A DNA stretch of 64,000 nt from Zygnema cylindricum. Lineage: Eukaryota > Streptophyta > Zygnematophyceae > Zygnematales > Zygnemataceae. Below the pieces are notes generated by a model. That model searched no databases. It was not told the origin of the DNA and saw only the letters and a program-made list of their open reading frames with translations. Location: positions 139,523 to 203,522 of the forward strand of contig JBBHKE010000071.1 in assembly GCA_037447655.1 (NCBI GenBank), read 5' to 3'. Positions within the stretch are counted from its first letter, which is position 1. The number at the start of each line of letters is the position of its first letter. A program made the translations under genes and the position numbers. Of this stretch, positions 54,438 through 64,000 are shown piece by piece.

Positions 54438-55639
54438 TGTTGTTTTGAAAAGTTTGTTTCGTACGTACGCGACATTATGTACGCTTGTGAAAGTTCGTGC
54501 GCAATAGAATTTAATGTCGAGGTTCGAATGGATTCATGGATTGGGGGAGCAAACGAACGGATATAATTTAAGTGATGTAAAAGACTCATTCAGTGGCGTG
54601 AACAAGCATTGACAAATGGACGGCGGATCGCAAAGCAATCAGATGTGGAGTAAACGAAGTGTTGAAACGCGCCGCCGGTACGGAGTAGTTGCGTTGCAGA
54701 CAAGTCAACGCAGCTCCGGATAACTTGATATGATCCGTACGGACAAAGCAGTTATCGCAGCTGCGGATGATATGAATAGTATATATTCTGAGTAATGAAA
54801 TTTGTTGAGTGGTTGCTTGGTGGTAGCTTGGTTTTTGACGTACGAAAATTGTGGAGATCTCGGTGTAAATATTCTGTACAACATAGGACAAAGCAACTAT
54901 CGCAGCTGCGGATAATATGAATAGTATAAATTCTGAGTAATGATATTTGTTTAGTGGTTGCTGAGTGGTTGCTTGGTTTATGACATACGAAGATTGTGGA
55001 TATGTCGGTGTAAATATTATGAACAACATAGGTTTTTTTTTTTGATAATTAGTTTATTAGTGTAGATCTGTTCAGTCTGACATACCTCGAACTATTCGAG
55101 TATTCTTAAAATAGTTTAGGTAGATGGTAGATACCGTACCGCTCGTATGCCTCCGTACATTTAGTAGTGAACTCTCTGAGTATAACTTGTAGGACTTAGA
55201 ATATTTTGAGTATCACAGTCAAGTTTATCAAAGCAATGGCAAACTGTTTTCTGCATCTTTGACCTGTTGGTGTGATCACCCTATTTGGTTTTTTCATGTG
55301 AAAATTTGTGAAATTATTTTATGATATAGAATCTAAATGTGTGTGCAGTTTCGTTCTATTTTAATGTTTCTGTAAGATTCTGTAAGAGGTCTAATTGGTT
55401 AGTTTGTGAAGTTGTCAACTATTTTTGTGAAACTCGGAGCTTATATCTTCTAGATTCCTTGGTGGATTTAGCTGTAAATTTGGGAGCTTATACTGTCTAT
55501 AATATAATGCCTATTGGTGCAGTTTAATGGGATATTATTTGTTGTGGAGTAATCTGTGCTGTCTGAAACACAGCTGTTTGAGGGGTAGTCTGTGGTGCTT
55601 CCGAGAGTAATCCATGGCTGAAATAGGCTATGGACAACA
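54438..55639 (+). mobile_element. solo LTR S3 in copia K
   Basis: 1202 bp with inverted ends TGTTG...CAACA and duplication TATTC at 54433-54437 and 55640-55644. Host codons join cleanly as HNI-PYVPDFKKN when it is skipped. No coding content. Strand is assumed from the AGGACTTAGAATATTTTGAG word near 55191. Confidence 0.82.
54743..55032. repeat. 145-bp tandem duplication inside solo LTR S3
   Basis: Units 54743-54887 and 54888-55032 both run ACAAAGCA through AACATAGG and differ at roughly a tenth of positions. Each has the palindrome GCAGCTGC. Confidence 0.85.
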
Positions 55640-55644
55640 TATTC

Positions 55645-56841
55645 CGTATGTTCCTGACTTTAAGAAGAATCTTTTTTCTATATCCTAAGTGAATAGCAAA
55701 GGCTTTGAAGTTGTTCTAAAGGAGGTAGACAAGTTGTTAGCAAGAAAGGGAAAGTGGCAATAACAAGAAGTAGGGATGCTAACAAAATGTATCGGATGGA
55801 CATGGCTGAATATAAAGAAAATGATGTTCTCTACTCTAGTGTCCAATCTGAGAATGAGTTGTGGCATAAAAGATTAGGACATATGAATTATGATAGTCTA
55901 AAGAAAATGGTGAATTCGGGAAAGGTTGATGGAGTTTCACTCACTTCTCATCCTATGAAATCATATGATGGTTGTTCACTTTGCAAGATTTATAGAATGC
56001 CATTTTCACAGGAAACATACCACAGATTAGACAAAGTTCTGCAACTAATACATTCTGATGTTCTTGGTCCTTCACAAATGCTTCGGCTAGAGGCAGCCAC
56101 TATATGGTTACCTTCACAGATAACTACTCGAGGTACACCAAAGTTTACTTTATTCGGCATAAAAGTGAAGTGTTCACTCACTTCAAACACTACAAAGCGT
56201 GGGCGGAGAAGCTTCATGGGGTTTCAATCTTGGCGTTGTGATTCGACAATGGAGGAGAATACACATCAAAGGAATTCAAAGAGTTTCTCTTTCAGGAAGG
56301 TATCATTCAAAATCTTACAATTCCTTATACACTAGAACAGAATGGTGTTTCTGAGAGATTAAATAGAACAGTGACAGAGAGTGCTCCATCCATGCTTGCA
56401 GATAAAGAGCTAGATTTAAAATTCTTGGCTGAAACACTTAACTGTGCTGTTTATATTAAGAACAAAATTGATTCTAGATTTGTTAACACAACAACTTATG
56501 AGCTTTGGACAGGAGAAAAACCTGATATTAGTCACTTTACAATCTTTGGCAGCAAGTGTTTTATTCTAGATAATTCACAGGATAGATGGAAAATGGAGGC
56601 TAAGGGCTTACTGGGGATTTTCATAGGGTATGATGATAATGCAAAAGGGTATATAGTTTTTATATTTGAAAAACAAAAAGTGATTATCTCTAGGAATATC
56701 CAAATTAAATATGAACAGGATTCGGTTGACCAATTTAAAATGACAGATCAACAAGAAAAGAAAAAACATGAATATGTTATTTTTCACCATACACAACGAG
56801 TCTACTTTCCACCGGCAAGTGGGACACCTCTTCCTTCAATT
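55645..56841 (+). pseudogene. copia K integrase and linker start, decayed
   Basis: PYVPDFKKN, then integrase LWHKRLGHMNYDSLKKMVNS, CSLCKIYRMPF, HSDVLGPSQ (first Asp) and, after frameshifts, VSERLNRTVTESAPSMLADK (Glu) and WTGEKPDISHFTIFGSKCFI. The second catalytic region near 56235 is disturbed. It ends near 56841, where copia M begins; the reverse transcriptase is absent. Confidence 0.78.
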
Positions 56842-57740
56842 TTTTTGAAAAAGGTAATTTATATTTTATCTCTATTTTAGTTTAGTCTTTAACGAGAGAG
56901 AGAGAGAGAGAATGAAAGACATGCCATGGCTGTCGTGCTATTTAGAAAGGTGGTAGACTGAAGTAGAGGGCATGTTTTACCAAAATGCCGCCCTTAACCG
57001 GATTTGATCTTGGGTCTGCCAACTATATATAACGCGACGCCTTAACCATTAAGCAGTGTGCTCAACAATGAACTCGTTAGATTTGATACGTACTTAAATT
57101 GTGACACGACGGCATATTCACACCAAACTGACTACAATACACATATGAAACAATTCTTCCACGAACGCGAATCTAAATCGTGTAAATTTAATTGATCGGA
57201 CGACGGTCGTTGCAGACGCCACCCGAAATGAGCTTTTGGCAGCCTTTGGAGATATTTTCACGCAATGCCACGTGGTGTCACACTATTTGGATACCACAAA
57301 AGATGGGAGAAATAACCATGGCTCGCGATTTGACAGGCGTCACCTTGAATGCCATGTTGTACAATGGTTGTACAATAAGTACATTGGCCATTGTACCTTT
57401 TGTACTATATAGTGTTCCTATTGGACTAGGTTTTAGTAATAGGAAGCCGAGAGTAGGCAGACTATGACTTAGTAAAATTTGAGGCGCCTCTCTCCAGGTG
57501 ACCTTCAATATAAATAGATTGTCTTTGGCCAACCATAACTAATTGCACAGTAGAGCAAATTCGGTGTTTTTTTTTGCGTTGGACTCAGTGGAGTCTTGTT
57601 CTCATAAAAGTGACACTAGTGAGAGTTTTTTTCTGCAAGGGTGGCAGTTTTTTTCGGGGAAACCAAAGTGGGTTGATGCTATCCTAGTGGCTACGTGTGA
57701 ACTGTGCATTTTGTGGGGCAACGGAGCCCACATAATTCCA
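56842..57740 (+). repeat. 5' LTR of copia M (copia D family)
   Basis: About 899 bp aligned to D's LTR. It has a GAGAGA tract (56893-56911), GCCATGGC (56922), an antisense tRNA-like block (about 57003-57055), GCCACGTGG (57267), GTAC words (57358-57405) and TATAAA-like sequence (57510). Ends ATTCCA. The conserved ATG is ACG. Start has TT instead of TG. Confidence 0.75.
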
Positions 57741-58255
57741 AGTTATCGGCCCACCACCTAAAGTGGCCATAAATGATAGTTTAGGCGTTATCTATAATTG
57801 AAAAGGAGGAGGACAACCCAATGAACAAGAAATGGGAGCTCCAAAAACAGGTGTTTGTCACTTTTGTAGAACACCGGGACATTACATGGCTGATTGCACC
57901 AAATTGGAAGAATTAAGTTTCAAATATCGGCAAGTGAATAGCAAAAAAGAGGAGATGGAGGATCTTCTCCACAATAAGAAAGGAGATAATGAAGTGGAAA
58001 TACCAAGAAAGCAAAAATGTGCATCAAGAGGTAAGAAAGAACCTTTGGAGAAAGGGTGGATTATCGATTCAGGAGCATCTATGCATCTGTGCAAAGACAA
58101 AAGGTGGTTTACAAAGTTGAGGAAGATCCCCACTGTTTAGAGAGAATATGGGGTTGGTAGAGTTGTGACTACAAACCTTGTAGGATCACTGGATCTAAAG
58201 GTCATTGTTGAAGGGAAAGTCTTTATTGTCACTCTTTCAGATGTGCTAAATACAT
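57741..58255 (+). pseudogene. copia M knuckle and protease fragment
   Basis: Decayed primer site AGTTATCGGCCCACC (57741-57755), then most of Gag is missing. The knuckle CHFCRTPGHYMADC (about 57854), EIPRKQKCASRG and protease DSGASMHLCKDKRWF (about 58068) follow to TLSDVLN, where the element stops against the satellite flank. One TAG at about 58138. Confidence 0.8.
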
Positions 58256-58718
58256 GGAAATAAACATTTGTAACAACTGCCAATAAATACCTTAAACACT
58301 GTAAAAGACCATGCTTTACCTATTAGTTATGATCTTTAAACCCAAAGACATTTCATCAAGTTATGCTAACTGGTTGTTACCTTGTCAAATCTATTATATG
58401 ATGTTATACACCGTTGCAATGCCACCCATATACTTTAAAAAAATTATTGTTCACTCTCTTTGAATGCGTGCAGTTTTTAGTTATTTACGCTTATATACGC
58501 TTTTTTAAATAACAAGGGTTAGTAAATTTGTATCGTATGCATTTATTAAGTATTCCAATATATTTATTCAAAAACCTTTAAAATAATCAACGACACACGT
58601 TACAAACGCCATTGTTGCCTTTCTATGTAGAGCATTCTCGTTTTAGTCAGTTGTAATTAACTATAGATCGTTGAGTTATGGTTAATAATAAACTTGTATA
58701 ATATCAATATACAATTAA
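58256..58718. other. AT-rich spacer without a gene
   Basis: I see nothing but AT-rich unique sequence between the truncated copia M and the satellite. Confidence 0.5.
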
Positions 58719-60590
58719 ATGCCACAAACTATTATGTGTAGTTATAATAACCACTAATAGATATCCAAAGCATGGCTAATAACGTTTAATAGATGGGTTA
58801 ATGGAATTTCGGGCGTATACATGGCTTGTCGAGTTATACCGACCAATATTAGATTAACGGATGATTACGCAATTGCAATAACATGTTTTAAATGCCACAA
58901 ACTATTCTGTGTAGTTATAATAACCACTAATAGATATCCAAAGCATGGCTAATAACGTTTAATAGATGGGTTAATGGAATTTCGGGCGTATACATGGCTT
59001 GTCGAGTTATACCGACCAATATTTTATTAACGGATGATTACGCAATTGCAATAACATGTTTTAAATGCCACAAAATATTCTAAGTAGTTATAATAACCAT
59101 TAATAGATATCCAAAGCATGGCTAATAACGTTTAATAGATGGGTTAATGGAATTTCGGGCGTATACATGGCTTGTCGAGTTATACCGACCAATATTAGAT
59201 TAACGGATGATTACGCAATTGCTATAATATGTTTTAAATGCCACAAACTATTCTGTGTAGTTATATTAACCACTAATAGATATCCAAAGCATCGCTAATA
59301 ACGTTTAATAAACGGGTTAATGGAATTTCAGGCGTATACATGGCTTGTCGAGTTATACCGACCAATATTAGATTAACGGATGATTACGCAATTGGTATAA
59401 CATGTTTTAAATGCCACAAACTATTTTGTGTAGTTATAATAACCACTAATAGATATTCTAAGCATGGCTAATAACGTTTAATAGATGGGTTAATGGAATT
59501 TCGGGCGTATACATGGCTTGTTGAGTTACGCAATTGCTATAATATGTTTTGAATGCCATAACTATTATGTGTAGTTATAGTAACCACTAATAGATATCCA
59601 AAGCATGGCTAATAACGTTTAATAGATGGGTTAATGGAATTTCGGGCGTATACATGGCTTGTCGAGTTATACCGACCAATATTAGATTAACGGATGATTA
59701 CGCAATTGATATAACATGTTTTAAATGCCACAAACTATTTTGTGTAGTTATAATAACCACTAATAGATATCCAAAGCATGGCTAATAACGTTTAATAGAT
59801 GGGTTAATGGAATTTCGGGCGTATACATGGCTTGTCGAGTTATACCGACCAATATTTTAGTAACGGATGATTACGCAATTGCAATAACATGTTTTAAATG
59901 CCACAAAATATTATAAGTAGTTATAATAACCATTAATAGATTTCCAAAGCATGGCTAATAATGTTTAATAGATGGGTTAATGGAATTTCGGGCGTATACA
60001 TGGCTTATCGAGTTATACCGACCAATATTAGATTAATGGATGATTACGCAATTGTTATAACATGTTTTAAATGCCACAAACTATTCTGTGTAGTTATAAT
60101 AACCACTAATAGATATTCAGAGCATGGCTAATAATGTTTAATAGACGGGTTAATCGAATTTCAGGCATATACATGGCTTACCGAGTTATACCGACCAATA
60201 TTAGATTAACGGATGATTACGCAATTGATATAACATGTTTTAAATGCCACATACTATTTTGTGTAGTTATAATAACCACTAATAGATATCCAAAGCATCG
60301 CTGATAACGTTTAATAGATGGGTCAATGGAATCTCGGGCGTATATGTAGCTTGTCGAGTTATACCGACCAATATTAGATTAACGGATGATTACGCAATTG
60401 CTATAACATGTTTTAAATGCCACAAACTATTTTGTGTAGTTATAATAACCACTAATAGATATCCAAAGCATCGCTAATAATGTTTAATATATGGGTTAAT
60501 GGAATCTCGGGCGTATATATAGCTTGTCGAGTTATTCCGACCAATATTAGATTAACGGATGATTACGCAATTGCTATAACATGTTTTGTA
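58719..60590. repeat. 173-bp satellite array, 11 monomers
   Basis: Monomers begin ATGCCACAAACTATT at 58719, 58892, 59065, 59238, 59411, 59553, 59725, 59898, 60071, 60244 and 60417. Spacing is 173 bp except one 142-bp unit (fifth, missing about 31 bp) and one 172-bp unit. Shared variants pair monomers 1-5 with 6-10: AAAATATT plus CCATTAATAG in 3 and 8, ATTTTA-TAACGG in 2 and 7, TTTCAGGC in 4 and 9. The length is near the nucleosome-sized monomers of many centromeric satellites. No coding function. Confidence 0.95.
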
Positions 60591-62769
60591 AATAACTAGT
60601 GCATAACCATCCAAATGTGTACAAAATACAACAATTGGCTGTCAACATAACGTATAAAAAAATGTATATTTTGGCATACTCTTTTTTAATCACCCATATG
60701 TGTCGTCAATCCCTATATTTTTTGTTATGCACCAATTATTGTTAAAACACATAAACACACAAACTAGTATAACCATAAATTATAAACAATTGTAAAAATA
60801 CAACCCATCATATGATATGGATAACTATAATCATAAAGTGCACATATTTGGCTTTTACGATCAAATATTATTTTATATAATGGCTAGTATTGACCATTAT
60901 CTTACCATTATTTATTATAATTACTATTCATATTGAAGTCTTACGATGAGTACCCACATACAATCAATGCGCATCCATGCGCTTTAAGATTAACTGCTTT
61001 TTCAAAGATATATAGTTTCGGGATTGATACATGTTATTGCACTGATTTGTGTAAATGTAAGCTAATAACCGTTATTTTTACAGGGAATTTTAATTGTAAC
61101 ATACAAGTTTGGAATGCAACCATTAATGTCCAAATGAGCGCATAAAAAAAAACGTTAAGTACACATAGTAACTTCATCTCTAGATATAATAACTTGCTTA
61201 TATTCAACGCTATTGCATAAATTACAAAGTCATGTGGTATAATAATAAGCACAAAATATACACATTTTGCAACCCAAACTTCATCTCTAACCCCATACAA
61301 AACATACAAGGCATTTACATTAAACAACGAAAATATCCCTAATGATTTCATTGTTTGGCTTACATAGGACATTGTGACTGCAATAATATAAACAAAATTT
61401 ACATTATCAATTTACTCCAAATAAAATGACTATTTGAAAGACTCCCTCTTTATTATTGTTCTTATCATTATATGACTTGTTCAACAAAGAAATAGTGCCC
61501 CTTCGTTAATAGCGTTAATGGTTTATTATAGTAACGCGAAAATACAATATATAATACCAATTAAGTGAATGGGGACGTGACAGATTGTCGTCTACTCCTT
61601 TAATATAGTTGCTTAGCGTAGTTCAACATTTCGGGTCGAAGTGTTATTGAAACTACTGTAACAACTATAAGCAGGCGCACGGTTAATAGTTAAAGAATGA
61701 CTGAAGGTTTACGTTATATACATCGACAATTTGTCGAAGATGGAAATATAGATTTTATTTTTTGGGCAGCATCGTCAGAGTAAATGTACAAACCCTTGGT
61801 AAAACAAAATCATTATTTCCTGGTCAGAACTAGAGTCCGTACACAAAAAATATTTACGGATTACATGATTCCGGTAGGTATTTTGTAGTGGTGAAACTTA
61901 CAGCGCATTTCGCACGGTGAAACGAGGGTTCACACTGTTCACCACACTGAGGAAACATGTAAGGAACACTCCCTGTACCGCACGAAACAAAAGATAGCTA
62001 ACGCGAACCGAACAAAACATTTGACGGCGCTATTTCGGCCGACGCCAATTCGCCCAATATCCTAACATTTCACTATCAATGTAAGAATGTTGAATCGTAC
62101 ATAGTGTGGCTCGATTTCGTCGCGCATGACGACGCGCATTTTTTTCATTTAACTTCAATTGATATTTTTAAGCCGGTTCGTTTTATTATAGAGTACGAAA
62201 TTTATTTCATTTCGTGCGTACTAATAATTCCGTACAAGACTTATGGTACTTCAGTTTAAAGAGGTATCGTTTCACTTTGCGTCTAAGTTCAATGTAACGC
62301 TTAGACGATTAAATTTCAATTTTGCGGCTAAGTGCTCTCACCGTGGAGCTCACGTAACGATAAAAAGTGAATGTCTGCAACACTTTTATTTGCATGTGGT
62401 TGCAACACTTTTATTTACATATGCTTGCCGCAGTTTTATTACAGTAAACGTTTGTCGGTCGTGTGAATTGCTAATTTTATTATGACGGTCGACGTTCGCA
62501 AGCGCGGCAAAATTTTAAGCGGTTGACACAATATTTTGAAAGTCAAAATTGTCCAAGCGATTGACCGTCAAATTTGTACTAAATGGTGTTTTATTTGTAC
62601 CAACGTGTACTTCAAACGTACATTTTTTGACAGAATGACGTAAGTGACTATGCACAACCAAAACACTCACTGCCATGATCAATTCCCTAAAATATTTAAC
62701 TAGTATTAAACTATCCTACATGCCAAAAAACTTACCGCTAAAAAGAGTCGGTTTGTAGTCTGTACACAT
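60591..62769. other. AT-rich region without a recognisable gene
   Basis: Short frames at 60933-61145, 61034-61372 and 62243-62485 have no recognisable domains. A small direct repeat GCAACACTTTTATTT occurs twice at about 62378-62415. I see no LTR, tRNA or conserved motif. Confidence 0.5.
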
Positions 62770-63603
62770 TAGTGTTGTGTATCGGTAAGGATTTGTCGAT
62801 AACCGATATGGGCCTTCTTTCGGGGAGATAATCGATATATTGGTACGATATATCGCTATCGGTGTCATCGCAGATAAATCACCGATGTTTATCGGATATT
62901 ATCAGCGATAACACCGATATCGATAACTATTTGCGATACCTGAACGGACTGTACAGATAAATGTACGGTATCCAATAAAAACGGTACCTTTGGTACAAAT
63001 CCAATAAAAACGATATACCTTTCACATTCGACGCCATGGCTTTGTCCCTTTCTTCCTTGGGATCCACTGGAGACCTGCCACGTGTCAATCTGTCGGATAT
63101 TTTGGCATAAGCTGCCTAAAGAGCCATTCCGAGATGCGGCCCTCACGCTGGCCGTCCGCTCGTATTTTCTCATTCCAAGTCGTCCATTTGATTCCGGCGG
63201 CGCGCATAATGTTATTTTGTGTCCGTTGTACTTTGTGTCAGCCGTCCTATTTCCGTTCCATGTTCAATTGTTCACCAGGTTGTCGGTACAATTCCGTACG
63301 TTGCCGTAAAATTTTTGATCAGTTAACCGGCCAACGTTTATATGCTTGCGCTGTCCGTAAGAAATCACAGCTAAACAGAGACGGAAAAGATTCTTATACA
63401 TGGCATGCCACGCAATATAAAGTCAATAATATAATACAGTATGTTATAATGTGCTAATGTATGCATACTTTTTTTTTTAAGTTATCGTCGATATGGAATT
63501 TGTTCATCTCAGACCGATATATCGCAACCTCTGATCGTTCGATAATCGATAACTATCGGTATCGGTGTTATCGCGATAATTTTTTTACCGATACACAACA
63601 TTA
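62770..63603. mobile_element. non-autonomous hAT-type DNA transposon (hAT-2)
   Basis: Ends TAGTGTTGTGTATCGGTAA and, reverse-complemented, TAATGTTGTGTATCGGTAA; perfect 8-bp duplication GTACACAT at 62762-62769 and 63604-63611. 834 bp, no transposase. The centre (about 63030-63200) has GCCATGGC, GCCACGTGTCAATC and GGCCGTCCG, words also found in the copia U3 regions. The subterminal parts are rich in ATCGATA words as in hAT-1. Confidence 0.88.
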
Positions 63604-63611
63604 GTACACAT

Positions 63612-64000
63612 GATTGAGGGTGAACCTCCAACAGCGAAAATGGGATTGTTTATCGATGATGTACCCCTTTGTACCGTTTTTATACTTATTTATTTAATCT
63701 ATTGTAGATCTACCAAAGATTCTCCACGATTCTGCGCGAAATTACTGACCCTCCGATGCTATTCATTTATGCATCCGCGACGCAATCGCTCAAAACTACT
63801 CCACTCGAAGAGGACAGTACACCGTGAATCGCTATTAGCATAATGAAATAGATAGCGTAATTAAACAATTAGCGTTATTTACGGTAATTGGGAATTTCAG
63901 TTTTTTCCAAAAAAACTTTTATTCTAATTTATCATTAACACTAATTTGTAAACTACTTTGTAAAAAATTTCGGCGCATAATATATCCACGCTTAAATATA
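63612..64000. other. right flank without a gene
   Basis: No recognisable gene; the 77-codon frame at 63610-63843 has no family signature. Confidence 0.5.

Noticed and set aside
58719-60590. CRISPR-like array
   Set aside because: The repeat units are 173 bp with no distinct spacers; this is a satellite.
60933-61372. Short frames in the AT-rich right region as host genes
   Set aside because: They have no domain, no conserved context and a length expected by chance.
63134-63457. 107-codon frame in hAT-2 as a transposase fragment
   Set aside because: It has no hAT dimerisation or zinc-finger motif and overlaps the U3-like module; composition looks random.

Overview
This 64 kb window is a retrotransposon graveyard from what looks like a plant nuclear genome. 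I find no host protein-coding gene. The plant reading rests on a dense mix of Ty1/copia elements with roughly 1 kb LTRs and a chromodomain Ty3/gypsy element whose primer site starts TGGTATCA. The copia primer site GGTTATGGGCCCACC also fits the anticodon arm of plant initiator tRNA-Met better than the animal one. Species and lineage cannot be settled from sequence alone; a non-flowering plant is possible.

Layout. Reading target-site duplications (TSDs) directly shows that about 1.4-52.3 kb is a single nested stack. The outermost copia L (minus; 1385-1638 and 47999-52340) was entered by copia A (minus; 1639-5822 and 45359-47993). A was entered by copia B (minus; TSD ACTCC at 5818 and 45354). 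B was entered by copia C (plus; 5836-6800, 13018-14386, 15575-17212, 37694-37735). C was entered by a nearly intact copia D (6801-13012, TSD GAATG), by solo LTR S1 (14387-15569, TSD TCATG) and by gypsy G (minus; 17213-37688, TSD TAGAG). G was entered by copia E plus a foreign tail (19151-25884, TSD CCTGG) and by copia F (30954-37303, TSD GATTA). B's LTR was entered by copia H (38234-44695, TSD GTCGA). L was entered by solo LTR S2 (50335-51457, TSD GTTTC). To the right lie a more divergent copia K (about 52.3-56.8 kb) holding solo LTR S3 (54438-55639, TSD TATTC), and a truncated copia M (56842-58255).

Outside the stack are two non-autonomous hAT-type elements (259-1061 and 62770-63603, 8-bp TSDs) and a 173-bp satellite array of 11 monomers (58719-60590) with signs of a five-monomer higher-order repeat. 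The remaining flanks are AT-rich and empty.

How the parts work together. The copia families share an unusual leader. TATA, three small hairpins with G-rich loops and a first ATG all lie in the LTR, the ATG exactly 20 nt before the LTR end. The gag frame therefore reads straight through the primer-binding site, which is complementary to the anticodon arm of initiator tRNA-Met. U3 regions carry a G-box-like CACGTG, a cluster of GTAC motifs, an antisense tRNA-like A-box/B-box pair and, in most families, a long hairpin next to GCCATGGC. D is the best candidate for recent activity: its LTRs differ at about five sites and its coding region has one internal stop. Gypsy G carries an extra ORF between its chromodomain and 3' LTR that I do not recognise.
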